Source: Candidatus Nitronauta litoralis
Lineage (GTDB): Bacteria; Nitrospinota; Nitrospinia; Nitrospinales; Nitrospinaceae
DNA length: 64,000 bases
Direction of reading: 5' to 3'
Assembly: GCA_015698285.1 (NCBI GenBank)
Contig: CP048685.1
Coordinates: 868,001 to 932,000 of the forward strand
Both the position numbers and the translations under genes were made by a program. Under the pieces are notes generated by a model. That model worked only from the letters and a program-made list of their open reading frames with translations, was not told the origin of the DNA and did not search any database. Shown here piece after piece: positions 1-8,573 of this stretch (within the stretch, counting starts at the first letter, position 1; each line of letters begins with the position of its first letter).

Positions 1-2
1 TT

Positions 3-794
3 CTAAGCAAAGCCAGACTCCTGCCCGTTCTTCTTTTTTTCCCGCTCATCAGTTTTATTTCCGGATCCAATGTATTCGGTGCATCCTCAGCCCAGGCTCC
101 AGCCGGGATGATCTACATACCGGAAGGCTATTTCCCCATGGGCACAAACTCAGGAAATAGCGAGGACCAGCAGCCAATGCATTATGTATACACTTCCGCG
201 TTTTACATCGACCGACAGGAAGTGTCCAACGCTCAATATAAAAAATTTCTCGACGCTACCAGCCACACTAAACCACGCTTCTGGGATGACGTTCGTTTCA
301 ACCAACCCGACCTCCCGGTAGTCGGTGTCAGCTGGTTTGATGCCATGGCGTATGCGCGATGGAAGGGAGGTCGCCTGCCCACTGAAGCGGAATGGGAAAA
401 GGCAGCACGAGGAAACGATGGCCGCATGTATCCCTGGGGTGCCAAATGGGAACGCGGTTTTCACCTTTACTTTATCAACGTCTACGGAGTTGAAGACAAC
501 TACCCCTTCACCGGCCCGGTGGATTATTTTGAATCAGGAGCCAGTCCTTTTGGATTACTCAACACGGCGGGCAATGTCTGGGAATGGTGCCTCGACTGGT
601 ACGATAAAGACTATTATCAGGTCAGCCCGGAATTGGATCCCCAGGGACCGGATAAAAAGCGGATGAAAGTCATTCGTGGTGGTTCATGGGTCAACACCAT
701 CGACGACATCTCCCTGACCCGCCGGGGCCGCAACTTTCCCCATATCAAAAACAGCCTGTATGGTTTTCGCATTGTGGTTCCGGTTACCCAATAG
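3..794 (+). CDS. Exported SUMF1/FGE-sulfatase-fold protein (5' end outside window)
   Basis: The first in-frame ATG is at 108, but the frame is open to the left edge. The residues before that ATG read as a signal-peptide core (LLPVLLFFPLISFISG, then an AQA-like cleavage region). The true start therefore lies left of the window. SUMF1-fold motifs are clear: DRQEVSNAQY, GGRLPTEAEWEKAAR, GNVWEWCLDWY and VIRGGSW, ending in YGFRIVVP. True formylglycine-generating enzymes carry two catalytic cysteines near the C-terminus. None is visible here and the usual GFRC is GFRI, so Cys-to-formylglycine chemistry is unlikely. A periplasmic binding or structural role is inference. Two other SUMF1-fold proteins lie at 15884-16636 and 25568-26527. 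Confidence 0.85.
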   Translation, partial: LSKARLLPVLLFFPLISFISGSNVFGASSAQAPAGMIYIPEGYFPMGTNSGNSEDQQPMHYVYTSAFYIDRQEVSNAQYKKFLDATSHTKPRFWDDVRFNQPDLPVVGVSWFDAMAYARWKGGRLPTEAEWEKAARGNDGRMYPWGAKWERGFHLYFINVYGVEDNYPFTGPVDYFESGASPFGLLNTAGNVWEWCLDWYDKDYYQVSPELDPQGPDKKRMKVIRGGSWVNTIDDISLTRRGRNFPHIKNSLYGFRIVVPVTQ

Positions 795-905
795 CCACCC
801 CGGCAGGACGGCTAAAAGGTTGACATCCCCCCTCAATCAATTATAAGTTGGGATAAACCCCGGTTTGCCAAACCTTGAAAACCCCTCTGCAATGGGAGAG
901 ATTGA

Positions 906-1919
906 ATGAAAGCCGTCAACACCTGTTTCCTGCGCCTCCTCGTAGTCGGAATAATCTGCCTGACCCTTACCCTGCCTTCCAGTCTGTGGGCTCATGCGGG
1001 CCATGACCATGGAGATAATCCGAAAATTGCCCTGCCGGATGTAGTGGCCAAGGTGAATGGTAAAAATATTGCCAAGGATGCGATCCTCACGTCCCTGAAA
1101 GCCAGTATTAAAAAATACAAGGCCAAGGGCATGCCGATGAGCCCGGACCAGGAAAAGATCGCTGCTAAAAAACTCATCGACAACCAGATCAACCGTCACC
1201 TGCTGCTGACCCATGCTGAAAAACAAGGGATAAAAGTCACCCCTGAGGCAATCGAAAAGCGATTCAACCGGATCAAAAAAGGTTTCAGTTCCGATGCGCA
1301 ATTCAAGAAAAAACTGGAAGCCGAGGGCCTTAGTGTTGCCGATTATAAAAAGGAACTGGAAGGAGAACTGAAAATCGAGGCCATCCTCAAAAAAGAACTC
1401 GGCAAGGGAATTAATGTCAGCGACAAAATAATAAAATCCTATTACGAGAAAAACCAGAAACGCTACTCTTCGCCAGAACAACGCCGCGCCAGCATCATGT
1501 TGATCAAAGTTAAAAAAGGGGCCAGTCCTGAACAGGAGAACAGGGCCAAAGAAATGCTGGAAGATGTTCTCGAGGAAATCCGGGAGGGCAAGGATTTTGG
1601 CAAACTTGCAAAACTGCATTCACAGGACACGCTGGCATCCCGTGGTGGAGATCTGGGTTTCTTCGAAAAAAAGAAAATGCTCAAAGCATTTTCCGATCAG
1701 GCGTTCGCATTGAAGCTGGGTGAAGTCAGCGGAATCTTCCGTACCCGGCATGGATTTCAAATTTTAAAACTCACCGACATCAAACCGGCAGTGTCACAAT
1801 CTCTTGATGAGGTGAAAGAAGAAATCCGGGATATCCTCATTGGAATGGAAATCAAGAAAAACACCCCGGATTACCTGACCCGACTCAAAAAAGAAGCCAA
1901 TATCAAAACCTATTTCTAG
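906..1919 (+). CDS. Periplasmic peptidyl-prolyl isomerase, SurA/PpiC (parvulin) type
   Basis: This 337-residue exported foldase probably isomerises prolyl bonds of periplasmic or outer-membrane clients. Residues 1-29 are a signal peptide ending SSLWA. The predicted mature N-terminus begins HAGHDHGDN, a short histidine-rich stretch that could bind metal (inference). Residues about 45-165 look like the helical SurA-N chaperone region. Residues about 190-292 are the parvulin domain, with RRASIMLIKV, SRGGDLGFF, FALKLGEVSGIF and RHGFQILKL. GGGAGAG at 894-900 is a good ribosome site for ATG 906. It is a single-parvulin protein like PrsA or PpiC. Which client it serves cannot be read from the context. 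Confidence 0.9.
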   Translation: MKAVNTCFLRLLVVGIICLTLTLPSSLWAHAGHDHGDNPKIALPDVVAKVNGKNIAKDAILTSLKASIKKYKAKGMPMSPDQEKIAAKKLIDNQINRHLLLTHAEKQGIKVTPEAIEKRFNRIKKGFSSDAQFKKKLEAEGLSVADYKKELEGELKIEAILKKELGKGINVSDKIIKSYYEKNQKRYSSPEQRRASIMLIKVKKGASPEQENRAKEMLEDVLEEIREGKDFGKLAKLHSQDTLASRGGDLGFFEKKKMLKAFSDQAFALKLGEVSGIFRTRHGFQILKLTDIKPAVSQSLDEVKEEIRDILIGMEIKKNTPDYLTRLKKEANIKTYF

Positions 1920-1940
1920 TCCTCCGCAGACGGCGGACAT

Positions 1941-1966
1941 TCAAGAGCGCGAGTAGCGCATCTTGA
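1941..1966. other. Hairpin downstream of the PpiC gene
   Basis: TCAAGA-GCGC, loop GAGTA, then GCGC-A-TCTTGA forms a ten-pair stem with one bulged A, 22 bp after the stop at 1919. No T-run follows, so this is a REP-like or mRNA-stabilising hairpin rather than a standard rho-independent terminator. Confidence 0.5.
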
Positions 1967-2153
1967 ACATTTCCGGCGGGCTTTGATATCACCCTTCCAC
2001 TAAGGAAACTCTTGCATAAGGGTTAAAACAGAGGCCAGAAATTTGGAGGCCCCCCTTCGACTTAGCTCAGGGTAAACTCCGTGAAGAAACTCGCCTTTGC
2101 TTTTGATTTTAGAGTTAAACAAAAGTCCCCCTTACAAAGGGGGAAGGGGGAAG

Positions 2154-2203
2154 GGGGAAGGCGAAGCCAGGGGGATTTGAACCCGTGTTCAGCCAAAAAA
2201 CTG
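2154..2203. repeat. 50-bp dispersed repeat, copy 1
   Basis: A purine-rich start (GGGGGAAGGCGAAGCC) is followed by GGGGGATTTGAACCCG and AGCCAAAAAACTG. An essentially identical copy is at 3991-4042, so the two copies bracket beta-roll paralog A. Both are preceded by a CCCCCTT...AAGGGGG palindrome. The rest of the 1920-2280 gap holds a copy of the CCTTCGAC...GCTCAGGG repeat at 2055-2072 and no gene. Confidence 0.75.
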
Positions 2204-2288
2204 TACCCAAAATAATCCCAACCGTCTTTATTCAATCTCGCAAAAACTTCCCACTCGTTAGCCTTTCTCCAACACTCTCAACCCATCC

Positions 2289-2340
2289 TTGACTTAAATT
2301 CCCTTATCCGGATAATCCTCCGTATCTCTGGGGGAGATTA
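2289..2340 (+). promoter_or_regulatory. Promoter and conserved leader element of paralog A
   Basis: The -35 TTGACT is at 2289-2294, followed by a 16-bp spacer and -10 GATAAT at 2311-2316. CTGGGGGAGATTA at 2328-2340 lies just after the predicted transcription start. The same arrangement, also with a 16-bp spacer, precedes paralog C (minus strand, 29638-29692) and the collapsed copy (minus strand, 28023-28075). Conservation of both the promoter boxes and the downstream element across copies supports function. Confidence 0.75.
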
Positions 2341-2403
2341 CTGTCTGCAGATTGGAATACTATTTTTCCAAGGCCTGCATCTATATCTTGAGAGGGGTCC
2401 GCA

Positions 2404-3864
2404 ATGAAAAAGTTCCTACGGGGCGGTGCCATTATTTTAATGACACTCGCCATTTCCATACCGGCTCAGGCACAAACAGTTGAAGAACGACTGACAGCCC
2501 TTGAAACATCCATGGCCAATGTTGAGTTGTTATCCACACAGTTGTTTCAACTTTTCTCGGCATTGCAACCGGATATCACCGCCATCCTCAATGCATTAGC
2601 GACCCAGCAGTTGGAAGTCGCCACTCTTCAAGCTTCCATGACGGCTGTACAATCAGATGTAAGTGCTTTACAGACAGGGCAAACGGAGCTGCAAGCCAGT
2701 CAGGGAACACAGGATACAGATATCAGTGAACTGCAAACCCGTTTAAATGGGGTTTCCCGTACTGGCAACACATTACTCTTAACCAACATGAACCTGCAGG
2801 TGGTTTCCGGTTCCGGCTCAACGGACGGTGGAGTCAATGGACGAGGCAACATCATCATCGGCTATAACGAGGCGATCTTCCCTTATTTAGGAGCCGACCT
2901 GCCGACAAGCAACAAAACGGGCTCACACAACCTGATCGTCGGTAAAGGATCAAACTATTCCAGTTACGGAGCTATTGTTTCCGGCCTCGATAATATTTCA
3001 TCTAATCCCTACGGATCCCTGATTGGAGGCAACCGAAATACCGCTAACGGAGATTTTGTTGCAGTTAGCGGCGGCCTTAGAAACAACGCCCAAAACACCT
3101 ACGCCAGCGTCAGTGGCGGACAAAACAACACAGCGTCAGGCATCGCCTCCAGCGTCAGTGGTGGCGATAGCAACATCGCATCGAGTCTGGCTTCCAGTGT
3201 CAGTGGCGGGCTCAACAACAGGGCAAGAATCCAGGCCAATGCAAGTGTCAGTGGAGGGAGTGGCAACATCGCCTCCGGACTTAATTCCAGCATCAGCGGT
3301 GGATTGAACAATTCCGCTTCGGGATCCCAATCAAGCCTCAGCGGCGGCAATCAAAACACCGCCTCCGGATTTAATTCAAGCGTCAGTGGTGGTTCGTTTA
3401 ACTCGGCTACAAGCACCCATTCCAGCGTCAGCGGCGGCAACCAAAACACCGCCTCTGGTTTTCATTCCAGCGTCAGTGGTGGCGATAGCAACATCGCATC
3501 GAGCTTTGCGTCCAGTGTCAGCGGGGGCAATAACAATAGAGCCATGACTCAATCTTTTGCGAGTGTCAGTGGCGGGCGAAGCAACATTGCCTCGGGTATC
3601 GCCTCCAGTATCAGTGGCGGAGAAAGTAATACGTCCACAAGCTCAGCATCCAGTGTCAGCGGCGGAAGGGACAATACAGCTTCCGGCCCCCAATCCAGTG
3701 TCAGTGGTGGAAATACTAATACTGCATCCGGATTGACTTCGAGTGTCAGTGGTGGGGGTTTGAATAGCGCCACCAATATTCAGTCAACGGTAAGTGGCGG
3801 AGTGAGTCGATCCGCAACCGGAGTCAACGATTGGCGCGCAGGCAGTCTATTCGAAACGCAATAG
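2404..3864 (+). CDS. Secreted coiled-coil/beta-roll repeat protein, paralog A
   Basis: The protein has 486 residues. Residues 1-23 are a signal peptide ending AQA. Residues about 25-115 are heptad-like coiled coil (VEERLTALETSMANVELLST). A conserved linker (LQVVSGSGSTDG, NGRGNIIIGYNE, KTGSHNLIVGKG) precedes about twenty 15-residue repeats of the type SSVSGGNQNTASGFH. The protein ends with DWRAGSLFETQ. The repeats resemble YadA-head/Hep_Hag left-handed beta-roll repeats, which suggests a trimeric fibre. Unlike YadA, the coiled coil comes first and no C-terminal beta-barrel anchor is present. GAGAGGGG lies 5' of ATG 2404. The matching 45-bp DNA repeats should be prone to slippage and recombination. 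Function is unknown; extracellular matrix, adhesin or surface layer are guesses. Confidence 0.85.
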   Translation: MKKFLRGGAIILMTLAISIPAQAQTVEERLTALETSMANVELLSTQLFQLFSALQPDITAILNALATQQLEVATLQASMTAVQSDVSALQTGQTELQASQGTQDTDISELQTRLNGVSRTGNTLLLTNMNLQVVSGSGSTDGGVNGRGNIIIGYNEAIFPYLGADLPTSNKTGSHNLIVGKGSNYSSYGAIVSGLDNISSNPYGSLIGGNRNTANGDFVAVSGGLRNNAQNTYASVSGGQNNTASGIASSVSGGDSNIASSLASSVSGGLNNRARIQANASVSGGSGNIASGLNSSISGGLNNSASGSQSSLSGGNQNTASGFNSSVSGGSFNSATSTHSSVSGGNQNTASGFHSSVSGGDSNIASSFASSVSGGNNNRAMTQSFASVSGGRSNIASGIASSISGGESNTSTSSASSVSGGRDNTASGPQSSVSGGNTNTASGLTSSVSGGGLNSATNIQSTVSGGVSRSATGVNDWRAGSLFETQ

Positions 3865-3896
3865 CTTCCATCAAAATCCATTCAACTATCCCAACC

Positions 3897-3927
3897 GGGG
3901 GGGGCTTCATGCGCCTCCCTTTTTTTT
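3897..3927 (+). terminator. Rho-independent terminator of paralog A
   Basis: A G-rich arm at 3897-3905, loop TTCAT and arm GCGCCTCCC (3911-3919) form a stem with one mismatch and one wobble, followed by eight T. The arrangement matches the T-tailed hairpins behind paralog C and the collapsed copy. Confidence 0.8.
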
Positions 3928-3947
3928 GGCCTTGCGGTTAGCTAACG
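3928..3947 (-). repeat. GTTAGCTGACC-type short repeat, copy on minus strand
   Basis: Read on the minus strand this is GTTAGCTAACCGCAAGGCC. It matches three plus-strand copies at 17925, 40296 and 51744. The shared layout is GTTRGCTRACC, a four-base NNAA loop, then GGYC, which can form a small hairpin. It lies directly after the terminator of paralog A. Confidence 0.55.
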
Positions 3948-3990
3948 GAAAAAATTTTCAAATGAGAACATGATATTCCCCCTTCCACGA

Positions 3991-4042
3991 AGGGGGAAGG
4001 CGAAGCCAGGGGGATTTGAACCCGTGTTCAGCCAAAAAACTG
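3991..4042. repeat. 50-bp dispersed repeat, copy 2
   Basis: Near-identical to 2154-2203 (GGAAGGCGAAGCC, GGGGGATTTGAACCCG, AGCCAAAAAACTG), with the palindromic CCCCCTTCC...GGGGG start at 3978. With copy 1 it flanks paralog A in direct orientation. This would suit mobilisation or duplication of the segment by homologous recombination. Confidence 0.75.
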
Positions 4043-4160
4043 CTCCCATAAACACCTCCCTAAAACTCAACTCGATTTTCGATTCAATGGCCCGCAGTCT
4101 GGTTTACAATAGCTATCAAACAAATTTTCGCCCGACTCGCACTGGATCGATTCCCCCCTT

Positions 4161-6665
4161 ATGGCCGCACGCTCAAAACAAACTGCATTTTTTGACGAAC
4201 CCTCCAGCACTGGCTCCCTGTTTGCCGAAGTGGTGTTCAACCTGCCACTCGATCAAACCTTCACCTACACCATTCCCGAAAACTTAAGGGAACAGGTCCA
4301 ACCCGGAGTACGCGTCTTCGTTTCTTTTGGGACTGGCAGGCAGACCGGCTATGTCGTCGGGTTGACTGATCAAACGGACCCCGACATCAAACTAAAACCC
4401 ATTCTGGAAGTGCCGGACAGCGAGCCGCTGCTCTCGGCTTCCATGCTGGAACTCACCCGCTGGATCGCCGACTATTACCAGGCGGGCTGGGGTGAGGTGA
4501 TCCGCGCCGCACTGCCTGCAGGACTCGAAGAGGAAATCCCGGAAGTGTTTCACCTGGCGGGACAAGGCGCTGAAGCGCTGGAGTCTGGTAACGCTCCCAA
4601 AAAAGAATTTCTCATTCTCGACGCGCTTTCAAAAAAAGGCAAACGCACCGCCAAACAATTGCGCAAACAACTCGGCGCACAGTTTAACTCTGCCGCTCTA
4701 AACAACCTGCGCAGTCGCGGCGATATCGTCGCCACGCTTCCCAATGCCAAAAGCTCCGCGCAGTACAAACTGCAAAAAACCGTGCTGGTTAAACAGGATG
4801 TGCTTCAAGAAGAAATCGATCGCCTGCTGTCGCGCGCCAAAAAACAGAAGGAATTGTTCGCACTCCTCCAGAAAAAACCCATCACGTTGGCGGAGTTGTC
4901 GAAAGTCTGGCCGGGGTATTCGCCTCTCCTCAGCCAGCTCAAGCAAAAAGGGCTTGTCGAAACACGGCAGGATAAACAGGAACGCACATGGGATGCCAGC
5001 CGGGCTCGAACGGAATCGCCCACTACCGCTCCTCCTTTCACTATTGAACAGGAAGCGGCGTATCAGAAGCTGGGCAAGCACCTGGCCAAAGGAAAGTTCG
5101 CCTGCAGTCTGCTGGAAGGAGTCACCGGTAGCGGCAAAACCGAAATCTACATGCGCTGCATCGAGAAAGGACTGGAGCGGGGGAAGTCCGCCATCGTGCT
5201 GGTGCCGGAAATCGCGCTCACACCACAAACCGCCTACCGATTCCGCTCCCGGTTTGGCAACCGCGTCGCCATCCTGCACAGCGGACTGACCAACATCGAA
5301 CGTTTTCTAGAATGGCGGCGCATCCGAGACGGCGAGGTGTCCATCGTGGTCGGCGCGCGGTCGGCGGTGTTCGCCCCCTTTACACAACTCGGGGTGGTCA
5401 TTATCGACGAAGAACACGACGGCTCTTACAAACAGGACACATCGCCCCGGTACCACGCGCGCGATGCAGCCATCGTGCGCGCCCGCCAGGACAACGCCTT
5501 GGTCGTACTGGGCTCGGCGACCCCTTCCCTTGAAACCAGAAGCAACGCCCAGCAAGGCAAGTACACGCACCTGAAACTGGACAAACGCATCGGCAAAACC
5601 CTCATGCCAGTGGTGCACCTGGTGGACATGCGCATCGAGCGAGACAAACGGAAAAACTTTTCCATCCTGTCCCGACAACTGCAACGTGCCTTGGGCGAAC
5701 GACTGGAACGCGGCGAGCAGTCCTTTCTGTTTCTTAATCGACGCGGCACCGCCAACTATGTGCTCTGCAAAGCCTGCGGGTTTGTGTTCGACTGCCCCAA
5801 TTGCAGCGTGTCCCTTACCTTCCATGGCACTACGCGTAAACTACTATGCCACTATTGCGGCTTCAACCTGCCGCAGCCGATGGACTGCCCGGACTGCAAG
5901 GGCGAGGTGATCCGCTTCTCCGGATTCGGCACACAAAAACTGGAAGACGAAACGCGCAAGCGGTTTCCAGATGCACGTATCGCAAGGTTGGATCGCGACA
6001 CTGCCCGCAAACGTTCCACCTTCGAAGACATGTTCGACAAAATGAACGCAGGGGAAATCGACATCCTCATCGGCACGCAGATGATCACTAAAGGCCACGA
6101 CTTTCCCAACGTCACCCTGGTTGGTGTGGTCTATGCGGATCTGTCTCTGCATGTGCCGGATTTCCGATCCTCCGAACGCAGCTTTCAACTGCTGACACAG
6201 GTCGCAGGACGCGCTGGCCGTGGGGAGATTCCCGGAGAAGTTTTTGTGCAGGCACACCAACTGGAGCACCCGGTCTACCCGTTCGTGGCCCGCCACAATT
6301 ACAAAGGATTTTTTGCGCATGAGATGGAGATGCGCGAACGTCTGCACTTTCCACCATACTCTCGGTTGGCCGTGGTCGAGGTGGAAGGGGAGATCGAACG
6401 CGATACTGAAGTTGCCGTGCAGCAATTAGCTGAGGTCCTCCACCCGCATCTGGAAGAACACATACAGGTGGAAATGCTGGGACCGGCAAGGGCCGCGTTG
6501 TATCGACTGCAGGACCGCTACCGCTGGCACCTCATTCTGCGCACCGACACGCACCAACCTCTGCAGGACATACTAAAAGCCCTGCGCGCCGACAAGGCCT
6601 TTCAAAAGCTGGCTTCAGGAAAAATAAAATTCACCATCGATGTCGACCCCCTGAATATGTTGTAG
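4161..6665 (+). CDS. priA: Primosomal replication-restart helicase PriA
   Basis: This 834-residue superfamily 2 3'-to-5' helicase reloads the replisome at collapsed forks. The N-terminal DNA-binding region contains FAEVVFNLPLDQTFTYTIPE (residues 21-40). Walker A GVTGSGKT is at 320-327 and the DEEH box at 416-419. Zinc-binding cysteine pairs around residues 535-580 include CKACGF, CPNC, CHYCGF and CPDC. GTQMITKGHDFPNV and QVAGRAGR belong to the C-terminal helicase lobe. ATG 4161 has no strong ribosome site, but a later start would soon cut the conserved N-terminus. The 3' end is notable because decayed copies of it recur at 9970-10072 and 11607-11629. Confidence 0.97.
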   Translation: MAARSKQTAFFDEPSSTGSLFAEVVFNLPLDQTFTYTIPENLREQVQPGVRVFVSFGTGRQTGYVVGLTDQTDPDIKLKPILEVPDSEPLLSASMLELTRWIADYYQAGWGEVIRAALPAGLEEEIPEVFHLAGQGAEALESGNAPKKEFLILDALSKKGKRTAKQLRKQLGAQFNSAALNNLRSRGDIVATLPNAKSSAQYKLQKTVLVKQDVLQEEIDRLLSRAKKQKELFALLQKKPITLAELSKVWPGYSPLLSQLKQKGLVETRQDKQERTWDASRARTESPTTAPPFTIEQEAAYQKLGKHLAKGKFACSLLEGVTGSGKTEIYMRCIEKGLERGKSAIVLVPEIALTPQTAYRFRSRFGNRVAILHSGLTNIERFLEWRRIRDGEVSIVVGARSAVFAPFTQLGVVIIDEEHDGSYKQDTSPRYHARDAAIVRARQDNALVVLGSATPSLETRSNAQQGKYTHLKLDKRIGKTLMPVVHLVDMRIERDKRKNFSILSRQLQRALGERLERGEQSFLFLNRRGTANYVLCKACGFVFDCPNCSVSLTFHGTTRKLLCHYCGFNLPQPMDCPDCKGEVIRFSGFGTQKLEDETRKRFPDARIARLDRDTARKRSTFEDMFDKMNAGEIDILIGTQMITKGHDFPNVTLVGVVYADLSLHVPDFRSSERSFQLLTQVAGRAGRGEIPGEVFVQAHQLEHPVYPFVARHNYKGFFAHEMEMRERLHFPPYSRLAVVEVEGEIERDTEVAVQQLAEVLHPHLEEHIQVEMLGPARAALYRLQDRYRWHLILRTDTHQPLQDILKALRADKAFQKLASGKIKFTIDVDPLNML

Positions 6666-6983
6666 AAACAACTTTTCAAGAGATCTTTGCATCAATGCTT
6701 TTTTATAAGGAGCAAGCCAGAAGGCCCCCTTCGACAGGCTCTGGGCGATACATTTAACCAAAGGATTGTCATGCAGAGTGTGAATTTTTCCTGACCTCAA
6801 CCTATCCCCCACCTTCAATTAAATTGAATTTCGGCTTGTTAAAATTTTATTCTCATTCCTAAACTGATTCTTTATTTCCATCCACATTGACAGAACCTAC
6901 TGACTAATTTACTTTTCGTGACAGACCTTGAAATCAAATCAATACACGTTCAGACCAAAATAATTTTTGGGAGGGGAATAAAG
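6666..6983. other. Intergenic region between priA and paralog B
   Basis: It contains a copy of the CCCCCTTCGAC...GCTC repeat at about 6725-6745, resembling 2055-2072. A TTGACA lies at about 6888, but no matching -10 box of the family type follows. The conserved promoter and leader element of paralogs A and C is not present. GGGAGGGG before 6984 is the ribosome site of paralog B. No gene is supported. Confidence 0.5.
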
Positions 6984-8264
6984 ATGAAAAAAGTATTCCA
7001 GGGATTTTCTGCATTATTAATTTTACTGATCCTTTCTATGCCCGCACAGGCGCAAACTGTAGAGGAACGTTTGACGGCTCTTGAAACTTCTATGGCCAAT
7101 GTGGAATTGCTTTCAACGCAATTGTTCAGCCTGTTCTCTGCACTACAACCGGACATACTGGCAATTCTCAACGCCCTCGCCACCCAGCAGGCGGAAGTGG
7201 CAACCCTGCAATCTGACATGGGAGACCTGCAGACCCTGTTAGCGGGTGTTTCACGAACAGGGGATACTTTGCTGTTAACCGACATGAACCTGCAGGTCGT
7301 CTCCGGTTCAGGCTCTACCGATGGCACTGTGAACGGGCGCGGCAATATTATTGTGGGTTACAACGAAGACATCTTCCCTTATCTCGGCGGAGGGCTTCCC
7401 GCCAGCGACAAAACCGGATCGCATAACCTGATCGTCGGCAAGGGTCTGAATTATTCAAGCTATGGGGGTATCGTTTCGGGAATTGATAACATTGCGTCTG
7501 AACGCTTCGCTTCGTTAATCAGCGGCAACCGCAATCAGGCCACGGCTTTTGGCGCAACATTATTGGGCGGGCAAAACAACACCGCATCCAATTCCTACTC
7601 CAGTATCAGCGGAGGCCGGAACAATACAGCTTCCGGTATCCATGCCACCATCAGTGGAGGAGAAAACAACGCCGCCGACGGAGGTCTGTCCCACGTAAGC
7701 GGAGGATCTGGAAATGATGCCACAGCCCTCTATTCCAGTGTCAGTGGTGGTAGAGACAATACTGCATCTGGTGATTATTCCAGTGTCGGCGGTGGAAGAG
7801 ACAATACGGCCTCTGGTGAATCTTCAAGTGCCAGTGGTGGAGAAAGCAACACCGCATCAGGTCCAGAATCCAGTGTCAGTGGTGGAAAAAACAACATAGC
7901 CTCTGCAGACCATTCCAGCGTGAGTGGAGGATTGAACAACGAAGCATCCGGTACAGAATCCAGTGTCAGTGGTGGATATTTAAATGATGCAATCGGAAAT
8001 GACAGTAGCGTCTTAGGCGGCTTTGGCAATTCAGCCACCGGGGTGAACTCCAGTGTAAGCGGCGGAGCAGACAATATAGCCTCCGGAGGCTCCTCCAGTG
8101 TTTTGGGTGGACTTGAAAATGAAGCGTCCGGTGGGAGTTCAACCGTCAGCGGTGGAGAAAGTAACACTGCGGCCGGGCCAGTGTCCAGCGTGAGCGGCGG
8201 ACTCAATAGAAGCACGGCAACCTTCTACGATTGGGCGGCAGGATCCTTGTTCGAAACCAATTAG
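6984..8264 (+). CDS. Secreted coiled-coil/beta-roll repeat protein, paralog B
   Basis: ATG 6984 is preferred over the in-frame ATG 6918. It has GGGAGGGG upstream and begins a signal peptide (MKKVFQGFSALLILLILSM, AQA cleavage at about residue 23), as in paralogs A and C. The 426-residue protein has a shorter coiled coil (about 25-85), the family linker (LQVVSGSGSTDG, NGRGNIIVGYNE), about seventeen 15-residue repeats (SSVSGGRDNTASGDY) and the cap YDWAAGSLFETN. The N-terminal 50 residues are almost identical to paralog A, while the repeat order and count differ. It lacks the promoter and leader cassette shared by A and C. A secreted or surface trimeric fibre is inference; the substrate or partner is unknown. 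Confidence 0.85.
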   Translation: MKKVFQGFSALLILLILSMPAQAQTVEERLTALETSMANVELLSTQLFSLFSALQPDILAILNALATQQAEVATLQSDMGDLQTLLAGVSRTGDTLLLTDMNLQVVSGSGSTDGTVNGRGNIIVGYNEDIFPYLGGGLPASDKTGSHNLIVGKGLNYSSYGGIVSGIDNIASERFASLISGNRNQATAFGATLLGGQNNTASNSYSSISGGRNNTASGIHATISGGENNAADGGLSHVSGGSGNDATALYSSVSGGRDNTASGDYSSVGGGRDNTASGESSSASGGESNTASGPESSVSGGKNNIASADHSSVSGGLNNEASGTESSVSGGYLNDAIGNDSSVLGGFGNSATGVNSSVSGGADNIASGGSSSVLGGLENEASGGSSTVSGGESNTAAGPVSSVSGGLNRSTATFYDWAAGSLFETN

Positions 8265-8573
8265 CTTCGCATCCCCTACCTTCACCCATTGCCGTATCGC
8301 AAACCCGGCAGGGGTGTCGCGTGGGGGATTTTCTATGCAATCAACCCTCCTCCTTAGAAGATAAAACCCAAAAAAGATTTTCTAACTTAATAAGTGGTAA
8401 ACTTCCGGAGGCAGTCAATGGGTTCAGAAAACAACTGATCCCCAGAGAAAATTGATAACAGGGAACTCCGCGTTGGCAACAAGCGCCAAAGACGAAAACC
8501 TGCTGTATTTTATTCAGGAAATGTTATCTGATCCTTACCTTTTTTAAATTTACAAATAATTTCTTGAGGCTCT
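8265..8573. other. Intergenic region after paralog B
   Basis: Directly after paralog B, ATCCCC at 8270 can pair with GGGGAT near 8325 around a CCGGCAGGGG-containing loop, followed by only a short T-run, so terminator function is weakly supported. The stretch GCAAACCCGGCA...GTGTCGCGTGGGGGATTTT (8298-8333, interrupted) recurs at 9894-9929 after the decayed paralog end. No gene is seen. Confidence 0.45.

Noticed and set aside
3-794. Genuine formylglycine-generating enzyme activity for the SUMF1-fold proteins.
   Set aside because: The two C-terminal cysteines required for catalysis or copper binding are not both present in any of the three proteins, and no type I sulfatase gene is in the window.
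2154-2203. The GGGGATTTGAACCCG segment looks like the T-arm of a tRNA on the minus strand.
   Set aside because: The stem arms do not pair over five positions, no anticodon or D-arm lies at the right distance, and the same sequence recurs as a dispersed repeat at 3991.
3060-3830. Regular 45-bp repeats, at first glance CRISPR-like.
   Set aside because: The repeats are in-frame coding units of a 15-residue protein repeat with no constant repeat and variable spacer pattern, and no cas genes are nearby.
6918-6983. Longer N-terminus for paralog B from ATG 6918.
   Set aside because: The 22 extra residues hide the signal peptide behind a polar stretch, while ATG 6984 has GGGAGGGG upstream and aligns with the starts of paralogs A and C.
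7775-8215. Long antisense frames opposite the beta-roll repeats, with a PPLTL repeat pattern.
   Set aside because: They mirror the repeated codons of the sense strand (AGTGTCAGTGGTGG) and have no ribosome site or conserved family. The sense strand has the signal peptide and conserved ends.
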